This document shows, piece by piece, positions 1-8,909 of a stretch of 64,000 nt of DNA (positions are counted from its first letter, which is position 1; each line of letters begins with the position of its first letter). The stretch lies in the NCBI RefSeq assembly GCF_001273835.1, contig NZ_JHEI01000146.1:1-64000 (forward strand). Reading direction: 5' to 3'. Under the pieces are notes generated by a model that did no database searches, was not told where the DNA came from, and saw only the letters and a program-made list of their open reading frames with translations. The DNA is from Leucobacter celer subsp. astrifaciens (GTDB lineage: Bacteria; Actinomycetota; Actinomycetes; Actinomycetales; Microbacteriaceae). Position numbers and translations under genes: made by a program.

Positions 1-165
1 GCGTCCGTCGACCCCTGGCGCACCCCGGCGAAGGGGATCTACCTGTGCTCCTCCTCGGCGCCCCCGGGCCCCGGGGTGCACGGCCTCTCCGGCTGGTACG
101 CCGCACGATCGGCGCTGCGCCACGAGTACGGTCTCCGCTCGCCCGAACTCGGGCTCGAGCAATAG
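1..165 (+). CDS. C-terminal end of a phytoene-desaturase-like FAD-dependent oxidoreductase (partial)
   Basis: The left edge opens inside a plus-strand gene; only 54 codons to the TAG stop are present. The translated tail contains [17 protein letters not shown] followed by GWYAARSAL. This matches the conserved C-terminal FAD-binding stretch of NAD(P)/FAD-dependent oxidoreductases of the CrtI/phytoene dehydrogenase family, where a Cys-Ser-Ser/Ala-Ser-Thr-Pro-Pro-Gly run precedes Val-His-Gly. The N-terminal nucleotide fold lies outside the window, so substrate and function cannot be judged. It converges on the minus-strand SDR gene that ends 35 bases further on. Confidence 0.7.
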   Translation, partial: ASVDPWRTPAKGIYLCSSSAPPGPGVHGLSGWYAARSALRHEYGLRSPELGLEQ

Positions 166-199
166 GCCTGAGAGCAACGTATCTCTACATCGTCGAGAT

Positions 200-970
200 T
201 CAGTGCATGTACAGCCCGCCGTCGACGTTCAGCGTGTGGCCGGTCACGAAGCCGGCGTCCTCGCTGATGAGATAGCTGACCGCTGCCGCGATGTCGCGCG
301 GGGTTCCGATCCGCGGCAGAACCCCGTCAGCCGCCATGAGCTCACGGCGCTCCGGAGTCAGTTTGCCGCCCATGAACTCGGTGTCAACGGGCCCGGGCGA
401 CACCGTGTTCGCGGTCACGCCGTGCGGCCCGAATTCACGGGCGAGAGAGCGCATGAGACCGATGATCGCGGCTTTCGAGGATGAATAGGGCGTCTTCGAG
501 TACGTGCCGCCACCGCGCTGTGCGGAACAGGATGAGATGCCGACGATACGGCCCACCCCGTTGCGTACCAGCGACGCTGCAACGCGCTGCGTGACCCAGT
601 GCGTGCCGTCGAGGTTCACCCGCATGACTCGGTGCCACTCCTCGGGGTTCAGCTCGAGGTACGGGACGGGAGACGAAACGCCCGCACAAGTGACGAGCGC
701 CACGAGTTGCGGCAGGGCTTCCTCGAGCCGGTCGACGGCGGCGTGCACTGCGGCGCGGTCTGCGACATCCGCGCCGACTCCGGTCGACTGCACCCCGTAG
801 GTGGCGCTCAGTTCGAGAGCGGCCTGCTCAGCGGCAGCGGCATCGATGTCGATGATCCCGACATGCCACCCCTGCGCGGCGAGGAAGTCAGCGGTTGCCC
901 GGCCGATGCCGCCGGGATTGGCCGCGCCAGTGAGCACGACCGTTCGTTCAGTGGGAAATTGCGCGTTCAC
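200..970 (-). CDS. SDR family NAD(P)-dependent oxidoreductase
   Basis: A 256-residue classical short-chain dehydrogenase. The cofactor motif TGAANPGGIGRA sits at residues 14-25, the central motif reads CAG (95-97) instead of the usual NAG, and the catalytic set is Ser149 with Tyr162-Ser-Ser-Ser-Lys166. The C-terminus (GHTLNVDGG) is typical. I chose the GTG at 970 because it is the first start before the glycine motif; the ribosome site is weak. It is the last gene of the long minus-strand operon that begins at 8909 with a sugar importer, so it probably oxidises a sugar-derived alcohol or lactol. The exact substrate cannot be read from sequence. Confidence 0.85.
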   Translation of the reverse strand: MNAQFPTERTVVLTGAANPGGIGRATADFLAAQGWHVGIIDIDAAAAEQAALELSATYGVQSTGVGADVADRAAVHAAVDRLEEALPQLVALVTCAGVSSPVPYLELNPEEWHRVMRVNLDGTHWVTQRVAASLVRNGVGRIVGISSCSAQRGGGTYSKTPYSSSKAAIIGLMRSLAREFGPHGVTANTVSPGPVDTEFMGGKLTPERRELMAADGVLPRIGTPRDIAAAVSYLISEDAGFVTGHTLNVDGGLYMH

Positions 971-1015
971 GAATGCCTTCGGGGAGTGAGAATGAATATG
1001 GAGAAGCCGTGCGGA

Positions 1016-1978
1016 TCAGGCGGTCGGCGCCGGGCCGAGCTCATCGATCAACTTGCGAAGACCGACGTAGGCGCGGTTGCGATATGAGATGAGGTCCGCG
1101 GTCCGCTCCGCGGGGATGGGAAGAAACCCGCCACCGCTCTTCGTGCCGAGCTTGCCGGACGCCACGAGCTCCGTGAGCTTCGCCGGGGTGGCGAAGCGCT
1201 CGGGGAACTCCGTCTGGAGCGATGCATAGCAGAACGCGTACACATCGAGCCCCGCCATGTCGGCAATGGCGAACGGCCCGAAGAACGGCAGCCGGAAGCC
1301 GAAACTGGTACGGACGATCGTATCGATCTCTTCCGGCCCCGCCACCCCTTCCTCGACGAGCTGCGTCGCCTCATGGAACAGCGCGTATTGCAGCCGGTTC
1401 ATCACGAAACCGGTCGCATCACCGACCTCGGCGCTCTCCTTGCCGATGGAGGCCACGATCTCTCGAACGCGAGCGACGACACCCGGGTCGGTACCCGCGT
1501 GGGTGATGATCTCGACCCCGGGAATGAAGGGCGAGGGGTTCGCGAAGTGCACGCCGAGGAATCGTTCAGGATTCGAGACCGGCTCCGCCAGCCTGCGGAT
1601 GAGAATGGTCGAGGTGTTCGTGCCGATGATCGCATCGGCCGGCGCTGCAGCGGCGATCCGGCGCAGCGTCGCGTGTTTGATCTCGATCTTCTCGGGCACC
1701 GCCTCGGCGATGAACGTCGCGTGCGCGACCGCGCCCTCGAGCGTGTCGGCGTGCAGGTTCGCTTCGATGAGATCGGCGGCATCGGCGGGGAACAGACCAT
1801 CGGCGACGAACTGCTCCGCCTCGGCGATGAGGCGCACACGGTTGCGCTCCGCCGTGGCGAGGTCGAGATCCGAGATGTGCACCTCGGCACCCGCCAGCGC
1901 GAGGACCTGCGCGATCCCACCCCCCATGTAACCGCTGCCGACGACGGCGTATACGGGCTGTGCCTCAGTGCTGGACAT
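1016..1978 (-). CDS. 3-hydroxyacyl-CoA dehydrogenase family protein
   Basis: A 320-residue member of the 3-hydroxybutyryl-CoA/L-gulonate dehydrogenase family. It has an N-terminal Rossmann motif (VVGSGYMGGG, residues 12-21), the catalytic-region HFANP with His144 and Glu156, and the GFVMNRL stretch that opens the C-terminal helical domain. The ATG follows a good AGGAG. Family members oxidise either a 3-hydroxyacyl-CoA or a free 3-hydroxy sugar acid such as gulonate or carnitine. In this operon either role fits: it could make the 3-keto compound that the divergently encoded CoA-transferase and thiolase then use. Length is normal for the single-domain type. Confidence 0.85.
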   Translation of the reverse strand: MSSTEAQPVYAVVGSGYMGGGIAQVLALAGAEVHISDLDLATAERNRVRLIAEAEQFVADGLFPADAADLIEANLHADTLEGAVAHATFIAEAVPEKIEIKHATLRRIAAAAPADAIIGTNTSTILIRRLAEPVSNPERFLGVHFANPSPFIPGVEIITHAGTDPGVVARVREIVASIGKESAEVGDATGFVMNRLQYALFHEATQLVEEGVAGPEEIDTIVRTSFGFRLPFFGPFAIADMAGLDVYAFCYASLQTEFPERFATPAKLTELVASGKLGTKSGGGFLPIPAERTADLISYRNRAYVGLRKLIDELGPAPTA

Positions 1979-2038
1979 GGGTGCTCCTCGTGTTCATGGA
2001 CGATGCGGTGTTGTTGCCGGGGTGGGTGCGATCGGTGA

Positions 2039-2419
2039 TCAACTGTTCGGGTCGTGGACATCGGCGAACTGATCCGCGCTGAACGGCGGAGCGACGGCGC
2101 AGAGCACGCGCAGCGGGACCTCGCCGGTGTTGCGGAGCTGGTGCAGTTCTCCGGCGGCGACGACCACCAGGCTTCCCGGACGAACCGGCACCGGGGTGCC
2201 GTCGACGACGACCTCGCCGACACCCTCGTGAACGAAGAAGCTCTCCTCCTGGGCGTCGTGAATGTGCGGATTCGATTCGGAACCGGCGGGGACGACGCTC
2301 ATCCCCACCCACAGGCTCTCGGCCCCGGTCCCCCAGGGGGTGTGGAGATGCTTGATCTCTCGTTCGTAGGGCGCGCCGAATCGCGTGCCCTGGACATCCT
2401 CGATATGCGTACGATGCAT
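2039..2419 (-). CDS. cupin domain protein
   Basis: A 126-residue single cupin. The first cupin motif is visible as SNPHIHDAQEESFFVHEG (about residues 53-70), supplying His, His and Glu metal ligands. A PGSLVVVAAGELHQLRNTG segment carries the second motif with its His. The start ATG is preceded by AAAGGAG. It lies between a 3-hydroxyacyl-CoA dehydrogenase and an SDR in the sugar-importer operon. Small cupins in such operons are sugar-acid isomerases, lactone or keto-acid processing enzymes, or ligand-binding proteins; the sequence does not decide which. Confidence 0.75.
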   Translation of the reverse strand: MHRTHIEDVQGTRFGAPYEREIKHLHTPWGTGAESLWVGMSVVPAGSESNPHIHDAQEESFFVHEGVGEVVVDGTPVPVRPGSLVVVAAGELHQLRNTGEVPLRVLCAVAPPFSADQFADVHDPNS

Positions 2420-2445
2420 GGCTTGGCTCCTTTGAGGGGGGGGTT

Positions 2446-3240
2446 CTAGTACATGACTGCGCCGGCAGAGACGTTGATGTCCTGTCCGGTGATGTTTCGG
2501 CTGCGGGGATCCAGCAGGTACTCGACGCTCGCGAGCACGTCATCCGGAGACACCGTCGACCGGGTGGCGGTGCCCGAGACCAGATCGGTGCGCACCTCCT
2601 CCGCCGGGATGCCGAGAAGCTCGGCTTGAGCGGCGACCACTCCGTCGAAGCGCGGGCCGTCGAGGAGCCACGGTGAGACGACGTTCACCGTGATTCCATC
2701 GGGCCCGAGCTCGGTCGCGAGGGTGCGGGCCAGGCCGACGAGCGCGAGCTTGCTCGCGGCGTACGGAGTTCGTCCGGGGAGCGGCCGCTTCCCGGTGACG
2801 GAACCGATGATGACCACGCGGCCGGCTCCGCGCTCGATGAGGCGCGGAGCCGAGAGCTTGCAGAGCCGGAAGACCGACGTGACGTTGATGTCGAACGTCT
2901 CGCTCCACTCATCATCCGAGACATCCTGGATCGCCGCGGTCGGCCCGGCGACCCCGGCGTTCGCGATGACGCCGTAGAGGCCACCGGGAGCCGACTCCGC
3001 GAGGGCGATCGCGCGATCGAGCGCTCCTGCGTCGCGGGCATCACCCGTGACGGGCAGGAAGGCGCCACCGGTCGCGGTGATCTCGCCTGCGAGCCGGAGG
3101 AGTGCATCCTCGGAGCGCGCAAGGCCGATCACGGTGTATCCCGAGGCGGCCAGGCCGCGGGAGAGGTCCTCTCCGAGCCCCCGCGCCGCCCCCGTGATGA
3201 GTACGGCCGGACGCGAATTCTGACCGCCGAGCCGGGGCAC
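2446..3240 (-). CDS. SDR family NAD(P)-dependent oxidoreductase
   Basis: A 264-residue classical SDR with cofactor motif TGAARGLG (residues 16-23), NAG at 94-96, Ser147 and Tyr160-Ala-Ala-Ser-Lys164. The NVVSPWLLDGPRF segment after the active site is a less common substrate-loop sequence. It starts with GTG only 2 bases downstream of the stop of the SMP-30 lactonase gene, so the two are almost certainly co-translated. An aldose 1-dehydrogenase feeding the lactonase, or an aldonate 3-dehydrogenase acting after it, are both plausible. It differs clearly from the other two SDRs of the cluster, which suggests separate steps rather than redundancy. Confidence 0.85.
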   Translation of the reverse strand: MPRLGGQNSRPAVLITGAARGLGEDLSRGLAASGYTVIGLARSEDALLRLAGEITATGGAFLPVTGDARDAGALDRAIALAESAPGGLYGVIANAGVAGPTAAIQDVSDDEWSETFDINVTSVFRLCKLSAPRLIERGAGRVVIIGSVTGKRPLPGRTPYAASKLALVGLARTLATELGPDGITVNVVSPWLLDGPRFDGVVAAQAELLGIPAEEVRTDLVSGTATRSTVSPDDVLASVEYLLDPRSRNITGQDINVSAGAVMY

Positions 3241-3242
3241 GC

Positions 3243-4121
3243 CTACGCTCCGAACCGGTGCTCGGGAAGACCCTGGATGCCGAGGCCCGTGATCGCGAAG
3301 ACGCTTCCGCGCTGCACCGGGTCGTCCGGGAATCGGGGCAGCGGCGGCTTCGACATCGAGGTGACATAGAGCGTGTCGAGATTCGGGCCGCCGAACATCA
3401 CACTGGTGACCTTCTTCACGGGCATCTCGATGACGCGGTCGACTGAGCCGTCAGGGGCGTAGCGCACGAGCTTGCCGTCGTAGACCAGCGCGTTCCAGAG
3501 GTAGCCCTCGCTGTCGACGGTCGAGCCGTCTGCGCCACCGCCGCGAGACGTGTCCACCTCGCCGAACGTGCGGCGGTTGCGTGCGTCACCCGTTTCGAGG
3601 TCGTAGTCGTACGCCCAGATCTCGCCGGACCAGGTGTCGCTGAAGTAGAAGATCGATCCGTCGGGCGACCAGCAGGGCCCGTTCGAGACGATGAGTCCAT
3701 CGTCGAGCGTGCGGAGCGAGAAGTCGGTGTCGAGCGAGTAGAGGGCGGCGGTGCGCCCGTCCTCGTTCTTGTTCATCGAGCCGAAGACGAAGCGGCCGCG
3801 TGCGTCGACCTTGCCGTCGTTGAGACGGTTCTGAGGAAACTCGGGCTCGGGATCGAGAATGAGCTCAGTATCTCCGGTGGCGAAGTCGAGCGTGTGCAGG
3901 CCGTTCTCGAGGGCGAGGATGGCGCCGCTCGCGTCCGCGCGGAGTGCCAGCGAGCCGATCAGCCCGGGAGTGTCCCAGGCCCGGAGCTCGGTTCCCTCAG
4001 CGGTCGACCGGAAGACCTTGCCGCTCTTGCTGTCGATCCAGAACAGACGCTCGAGCTCGGGGTCCCAGAGGGGGCCCTCGCCGAGCTCCGTTTTCACATC
4101 TACGAGGATGTCAATGTTCAT
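3243..4121 (-). CDS. SMP-30/gluconolactonase/LRE family protein (sugar lactonase)
   Basis: About 292 residues forming the six-bladed propeller of the SMP-30/regucalcin family. Metal ligands expected for the family are visible: Glu15 in ELGEGPLWD, the Asn of VSNGPCWSPDG and the Asp of GADGSTVDSEG; RLNDGKVDARGRF is also typical. Known members hydrolyse aldonolactones such as glucono-, xylono- or deoxyribonolactone. The frame stays open further upstream, but the ATG at 4121 has a GGAG about 11 bases before it and begins directly with the conserved domain. It sits between the importer genes and the dehydrogenases, so it probably opens the lactone made from the imported sugar. Confidence 0.88.
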   Translation of the reverse strand: MNIDILVDVKTELGEGPLWDPELERLFWIDSKSGKVFRSTAEGTELRAWDTPGLIGSLALRADASGAILALENGLHTLDFATGDTELILDPEPEFPQNRLNDGKVDARGRFVFGSMNKNEDGRTAALYSLDTDFSLRTLDDGLIVSNGPCWSPDGSIFYFSDTWSGEIWAYDYDLETGDARNRRTFGEVDTSRGGGADGSTVDSEGYLWNALVYDGKLVRYAPDGSVDRVIEMPVKKVTSVMFGGPNLDTLYVTSMSKPPLPRFPDDPVQRGSVFAITGLGIQGLPEHRFGA

Positions 4122-4160
4122 GGTCAGTGTGCTCCATTCGAGTGCATCAATACGCCGGTG

Positions 4161-4194
4161 CTGAGTGGGGGATCCGAAGCGATCCCCCACTCAG
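4161..4194 (-). terminator. intercistronic hairpin between the sugar-binding protein and lactonase genes
   Basis: A perfect 14-bp inverted repeat (CTGAGTGGGGGATC and its complement) with a 6-base loop lies directly after the stop of the solute-binding protein gene and before the lactonase gene. There is no T-run. Such hairpins often protect the upstream message from 3' decay or attenuate transcription, so that the binding protein is made in excess over the enzymes. Partial termination is an inference. Confidence 0.7.
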
Positions 4195-4205
4195 GAATGA
4201 CGGGA

Positions 4206-5309
4206 CTACCCCACGTCCATGCCCAGCAGGGTGTCGAGGTCGATACCCGCGGTCCACTCGGGGTGCCACCAGTCGGCCATGAAGCCGTCGGAGACCATTC
4301 CCTCGGGGAAGGTGTTGCAGCCGGCCTCGAGCTCATCGGTCGAACCGGTCTCGCACATCTTGAGGTCCTCCTGCGTGACCCAGTCGAAGCCGACGTCGAT
4401 CGTCGCGGGGAACTCTTCACCCTCAAGCGCTTGAACGGCCATGTGCAGCGCAGCTGCGCTCTGCCACGGGGGCGACCCGGCCGATCCTCCCCTGAGGCCG
4501 TTATCGACGTACTCGGGATCCTGCAGGTGCAGGCGGTAGAGGTTCTCGGCCTCGGCGATCATCGGCACGAAGGGGCGACCGGCGGCCTCAAACGCGGCCG
4601 GGACGGCGACGCCGCCGACCTGCGCCCAGACGCCGTCGATGTCGTCGAAGGCTGCCAGGAATCGGCTCATGCACTCGCCGGCCGGGCCCTGGGCCCAGTC
4701 GCCCGCGCACGAGTCGAGCACCTTGATGCCGCGCTCTTCGAAGACCGCGCGGGCCGCGTTCGTGCGATCCTCATCCACCGACGTGCCCGCAACGCCCGTA
4801 ATCAGTACGACGTTGCCGGTGTTTCCCATCAGATCGGAGAGGTACTCCGCGCCGACCTTGCCGAACTCCCCCTGATCGAATGTCACGTTGTGCGCGCAGG
4901 GCTCGGTGACCACCGCGTCATACGTGAACATCGGGATACCCGCGTCGCACCCCTGCTTGATCACCTGGTTGAGAGCGGTAGGGGAGATCGGGTAGATCAG
5001 AATCGCATCGTACTGAGCGGAGATCATCTGCTGGATCTGCGAGATCTGCGTCTGGGCATCGGTGCCCGCGATGAAGGTCTCGACGGAGGCGACTTTGTCC
5101 TTGAGCGCGTCGGATTCAGCCGCCGCGTACACCAGGCTCTGGGCCTCTCCCTGCCAGTCGTTCCCCGAGTAGCTCATGCTCAGCGCTACTCGGTAACCGT
5201 CGCCCGTGCCGGCTGCGTCGCCGCCGGTGTCTCCCGAGGAACATCCCACGAGGGTCAGCGCGCCTGCCGCAACAAGCGCGAGCCCCGCGAGGATTCTCTT
5301 CTTGTTCAT
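4206..5309 (-). CDS. sugar ABC transporter substrate-binding lipoprotein
   Basis: A 367-residue periplasmic-binding-protein type 1 lipoprotein. The signal peptide has a lipobox LVGC at residues 20-23 followed by SSGDTGGDAAG, and the mature part resembles ribose/simple-sugar binding proteins (QQMISAQYDAILIYPISP, then a FTYDAVV hinge segment). Four further cysteines in the mature region suggest disulfides. It follows the two permease genes of a CUT2-type importer and precedes the hairpin at 4161. The ligand is unknown; the operon context favours a pentose, deoxysugar or sugar acid. Confidence 0.88.
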   Translation of the reverse strand: MNKKRILAGLALVAAGALTLVGCSSGDTGGDAAGTGDGYRVALSMSYSGNDWQGEAQSLVYAAAESDALKDKVASVETFIAGTDAQTQISQIQQMISAQYDAILIYPISPTALNQVIKQGCDAGIPMFTYDAVVTEPCAHNVTFDQGEFGKVGAEYLSDLMGNTGNVVLITGVAGTSVDEDRTNAARAVFEERGIKVLDSCAGDWAQGPAGECMSRFLAAFDDIDGVWAQVGGVAVPAAFEAAGRPFVPMIAEAENLYRLHLQDPEYVDNGLRGGSAGSPPWQSAAALHMAVQALEGEEFPATIDVGFDWVTQEDLKMCETGSTDELEAGCNTFPEGMVSDGFMADWWHPEWTAGIDLDTLLGMDVG

Positions 5310-5329
5310 ACTGTGTGTTGCCCTTTCTG

Positions 5330-6391
5330 CTACTGCTGATGGAGAAGGTCATGGGGTGCGGCGGGATCCTCGGAGACCCGCCGTCTGCGTTGCCGGAACT
5401 CGATGCTCGCGAACACCACGGCAACGAGGATCACGAAACCCTGCACGATGGTGCGCACGGCCTCGGGGAGTTGGAAGGTCATGAGCAGCGTGACGAGCAT
5501 GCTCAGGAGGATCGCGCCGCCGAGGGTGCCGAGGAAGTGACCGCGACCGCCCGCGAAGGCTGCACCGCCGAGCGCCACGACGGCGACCGACATGAGCAGG
5601 TACGGCGACCCCATCGCGAGGTAGCTCTGGCCGGCGAGCCCGGAGAGCATCATGCCCGCGAGTGCGGCGGAGACCCCGGAGATCATGTACGTGGCGATGA
5701 TGATGCCCTTGGACCGCACTCCTGCCAGCCGTGAGGCCGCCGGGTTGAGGCCCACCGCTTGGTACTCGCGGCCGAAGCGCGTCTGGCGGTGCACGAAACA
5801 CACGATCACGGTGAGGATGATCAGTGCGGGAATGACGGCGGGCATGCTCCCGGCCGAACCCTTCATGAAGTGCGCGATCGCGGGAGGCGGCGAGCCGGTG
5901 ACGGCCCCTCCGGTCCAGCCGAGGGCGCTGCCCTCCAGTATGGCGCTCAGTGCGAGCGTCATGACCACGGGGTGGATGCCGAAGAAGGAGACTCCGAAGC
6001 CGTTGATCATACCCATCGCGGCGCCGAAGAGCACGGCAACGGCGGCCCCGAGCAGGAACCGATCGTTCGAACCGCCCGACACGCTCGTGAAGAGGATCGC
6101 CGAGGAGGAGAGCACCCAGGGGATCGACATGTCGATGCCGCCCCCGAAGACGACGGTTCCCTGCCCGAGACCGGCGACCGCAGTGATCGCGGCCAGGGAG
6201 ACGATGGTCTGCATGCTCGAGATCCCGGCGAGGTTCGGGCGGATGAGCAGCATCAGGAGGTACACCAGGACGACGACGACCCACACGACGGTGACGGTCC
6301 GACGTGCGTCGCCGAGATCGAGCGGTCCACGCCGCCGACGTGATCGCTGCACCCCGAGGACCGTGGTGTCGAAGGTCACTTTCTGATTCAT
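5330..6391 (-). CDS. sugar ABC transporter permease (RbsC family)
   Basis: A 353-residue hydrophobic protein of the branched-chain-amino-acid/ribose permease family. A short basic N-terminus is followed by about eight to ten membrane segments. The family hallmarks VVFGGGIDMSIPWV and VVALGGAAFAGGRGHFLGTLGG are present, the latter being the ATPase-contact loop region. Its ATG overlaps the stop of the neighbouring permease gene by 4 bases. With that paralog it should form the heterodimeric channel of the importer. It also differs from the other permease in the loop sequence, which argues for a true heterodimer. Confidence 0.88.
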   Translation of the reverse strand: MNQKVTFDTTVLGVQRSRRRRGPLDLGDARRTVTVVWVVVVLVYLLMLLIRPNLAGISSMQTIVSLAAITAVAGLGQGTVVFGGGIDMSIPWVLSSSAILFTSVSGGSNDRFLLGAAVAVLFGAAMGMINGFGVSFFGIHPVVMTLALSAILEGSALGWTGGAVTGSPPPAIAHFMKGSAGSMPAVIPALIILTVIVCFVHRQTRFGREYQAVGLNPAASRLAGVRSKGIIIATYMISGVSAALAGMMLSGLAGQSYLAMGSPYLLMSVAVVALGGAAFAGGRGHFLGTLGGAILLSMLVTLLMTFQLPEAVRTIVQGFVILVAVVFASIEFRQRRRRVSEDPAAPHDLLHQQ

Positions 6392-7398
6392 GCCGAGGCT
6401 CCTTCGAGAGTGATGGACTGCTGCCGGTTCCGCTGCAGAATCGTGACCGCGATGATGCTCTGGACCCCCAGCGCGATGAGCAGCAGAACGCCGCGCCCGA
6501 TCGTGCCCCAGAAACTCGCGAACCCGAGCACGAAGAGCACGTTGACGAGGATCGTCACGCAGAAGGCGCCGAGCATGGCCCCGATGACCGAACCGCGGCC
6601 CCCGCCGAGCCGGAGCCCTCCGACCACCACCGCGGCGAAGGCGCCGAGCAGATAGGCACTGCCGATCTGCGAATCTCCGCCGGACGTCTGCGATGTGAGA
6701 GCGACACCCGCCAAGCCGTACAGAGCGCCCGCGAGGGAGAAGGCGACGAGCTTGACCTTGCGCACCTTGATGCCGGAGTACTGCGCCGACTCCTCATCGC
6801 TGCCCACCGAGATGAGCTGCGCGCCGAGGCGTGATCGACGCAGGAACACCCAGCCGAGCACGACGAGCAGCATGACGAGCAGACCGACGGGAACACCGCC
6901 GATGTCGGATGTGACGAACCCGATGACCGAGAACCCCTCCACGGGCTCCAGGCCACGAGGCTTCGGGAGCATCAGAAGCGCGAGACCCGAGTAGATGAAT
7001 CCGGTGGCCAGGGTCACGACCACCGGCTCCAGACGGAACGTGGTGACGATCAGGCCGTTGATCAGTCCGGCGAGGGCGCCCAAGGCGATCGAGATGAGCA
7101 CCCACAGCGCCTGCTGCCCGACGTCGCCGCCGAAGTTGATGGTCAGAACGGCGTTCGTCACCGCGATCACACCGGCCGCCGACATGTCGAGGCCGCCGAC
7201 GAGCACCACGAAGGCGAGACCCGCCGCCGCGAGGGCGAGAGTCAGGCTCGCGTTGATCAACGTGTACTTGATCTGCGCCGGCGAGAGCGCCCCGGGAGAG
7301 AGCGATGCGTAGATCGATATGAGCACGACGGCGAACAGTACGGGAACGATCAGTCCGCTCTCGGCGAGCCGCTGGGCGGCACTCTTCAGGGGCTTCAT
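6388..7398 (-). CDS. sugar ABC transporter permease (RbsC family)
   Basis: About 336 residues starting at MKPLKSAAQRLAESG. The frame is open further upstream, but this ATG overlaps the ATPase stop by 4 bases, the usual arrangement in this operon. It has the membrane topology of CUT2 permeases and the motifs VVLVGGLDMSAAGVIAV and VVVGGLRLGGGRGSVIGAMLG. It is the partner of the permease encoded immediately downstream. Together with the ATPase and the lipoprotein it makes a complete ribose-type uptake system. Confidence 0.88.
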   Translation of the reverse strand: MKPLKSAAQRLAESGLIVPVLFAVVLISIYASLSPGALSPAQIKYTLINASLTLALAAAGLAFVVLVGGLDMSAAGVIAVTNAVLTINFGGDVGQQALWVLISIALGALAGLINGLIVTTFRLEPVVVTLATGFIYSGLALLMLPKPRGLEPVEGFSVIGFVTSDIGGVPVGLLVMLLVVLGWVFLRRSRLGAQLISVGSDEESAQYSGIKVRKVKLVAFSLAGALYGLAGVALTSQTSGGDSQIGSAYLLGAFAAVVVGGLRLGGGRGSVIGAMLGAFCVTILVNVLFVLGFASFWGTIGRGVLLLIALGVQSIIAVTILQRNRQQSITLEGASA

Positions 7399-8909
7399 CG
7401 GCTCGCTCCGATCGCTGCGGACATGAGGTTGTGCTCTTGCAGATCTTCGCCCTCGAACTCGGCTGCGACCGTGCCCCGGTAGATCACGAGCGCGCGGTGG
7501 CACAGATTCACGATCTCGGGAATCTCCGTCGAGTACATGAGCACGGCTTTCCCCTGCTCCGCATACCCGCAGATCAGGCGGTAGATCTCGTACTTCGTGC
7601 CGACGTCCACTCCGCGCGTGGGATCGAAGAGCAAGAGCACGTCGCTGTCGTTGGCGAGCGCCTTGGCGAACACGACCTTCTGCTGATTGCCGCCGCTCAG
7701 CGACCGAACCGGATCGTCGATCTTGGTCTCGTCGACCTGAACCGAGCGCATGAGATTGCGCACCCTCGATTCCTCTTTCGCGTCGTTGATCCAGAACCCC
7801 GTGGTGACCTTCCGCAGGATCGAGAGCGCGATGTTCTTGCGAATCGACATGTCGAGGATCGCACCGAGCGTCTTGCGCTCCGCGGGGACGAGTGAGATGC
7901 CGTGCGCACCCTTGCCCGGGCGGAGCGCATCGGCCGGAGAGGACGCGCGGAACGGAGCTCCATTGAGCTGGATCGTGCCGGTGCTCCTGCGACGCACCCC
8001 CGCGAGCACCTCGAAGACCTCCTCCTGGCCCTGCCCGTCGAGCCCGGCCACACCGACGATCTCACCGGCCCGGATCGAGAGATCGAGGTCACGGAGCTGC
8101 CGCTTCGTGCCGACCGACTCCGCGCGGAGAACCACGGATGCGCTCGGGTCGAAGGCCGGCCGTTCCGGATAGGCGGACTCCAAGGATCGGCCGATCATCT
8201 GCTCGATGACCGTGGTCCGGTCGTACGCCTGCCGTTCGACGCTGTCGACGATCAAGCCATTGCGCTGCACGTATATCTCGTCGCAGAAGCGTTCGATCTC
8301 TTCGAGCATGTGGGTGATGATGACGACGGCTCCGCCGGATGCGGTGACTCGCGTGATGACGCCCTCCAACCAATCGACATCTGCCGGGAGCAGGGCGCTT
8401 GTCGGCTCATCGAGGATGAGCACCTGGTGGGGGCGGTTGACGGCGCAGAGGATCTCTGCGAGCTGCTGGTCGCGGAGCGACAGCGAATCAAGCCGGGAGG
8501 AGGCATCGATGGACGCGATCCCCCACTCCGCGGCGAGCTTCTCCGCATAGCGGAGCTGCTTCCGCCGGCCCGAGACCCATCCATCCTTGCGCTGCAGCTG
8601 GATGTTCTCGGCGAGGGAGAGATCCGGGATCAGGCTGAGCTCTTGGAACACCGTGCTGACGCCGAGATCCCGCGCATCCTGGGGGCCGCGCATGGTGACG
8701 GTCGCACCGTTGATCAGAATCTCGCCGCTATCCGGGAGGACCGCGCCGCACATCGACTTCACGAGGGTCGACTTGCCGGCGCCGTTCTCTCCGACGAGCC
8801 CGTATACCCGTCCACTGCGCAACGCAACGGAAACGCCCTTGAGCGCTTGCGTAATGCCGTAGCTCTTGCGGACATCCCGCATTTCGAGCACGAACTCGGA
8901 TTCGCTCAT
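7395..8909 (-). CDS. sugar ABC transporter ATP-binding protein (RbsA-like, two NBDs)
   Basis: A 504-residue fused double ATPase of the CUT2 type. The first half has Walker A GENGAGKST, a modified signature LSLRDQQLAEI and Walker B VLILDEPTSAL. The second half has the expected degenerate Walker A (GLDGQGQEE), signature LSGGNQQKVVFAKAL and Walker B LLLFDPTRGVDVG. The C-terminal half carries the typical KTLGAILDMSIRKNIALS segment. It is the first gene of the minus-strand operon and starts 289 bases from the divergent LacI gene, so its promoter must lie in that gap. Confidence 0.93.
   Translation of the reverse strand: MSESEFVLEMRDVRKSYGITQALKGVSVALRSGRVYGLVGENGAGKSTLVKSMCGAVLPDSGEILINGATVTMRGPQDARDLGVSTVFQELSLIPDLSLAENIQLQRKDGWVSGRRKQLRYAEKLAAEWGIASIDASSRLDSLSLRDQQLAEILCAVNRPHQVLILDEPTSALLPADVDWLEGVITRVTASGGAVVIITHMLEEIERFCDEIYVQRNGLIVDSVERQAYDRTTVIEQMIGRSLESAYPERPAFDPSASVVLRAESVGTKRQLRDLDLSIRAGEIVGVAGLDGQGQEEVFEVLAGVRRRSTGTIQLNGAPFRASSPADALRPGKGAHGISLVPAERKTLGAILDMSIRKNIALSILRKVTTGFWINDAKEESRVRNLMRSVQVDETKIDDPVRSLSGGNQQKVVFAKALANDSDVLLLFDPTRGVDVGTKYEIYRLICGYAEQGKAVLMYSTEIPEIVNLCHRALVIYRGTVAAEFEGEDLQEHNLMSAAIGASR

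Noticed and set aside
3894..5339. A plus-strand open frame of 481 codons opposite the lactonase and binding-protein genes
   Set aside because: The opposite strand carries a clear SMP-30 protein and a lipoprotein with lipobox; the plus-strand product is Arg/His/Val-rich and resembles nothing.
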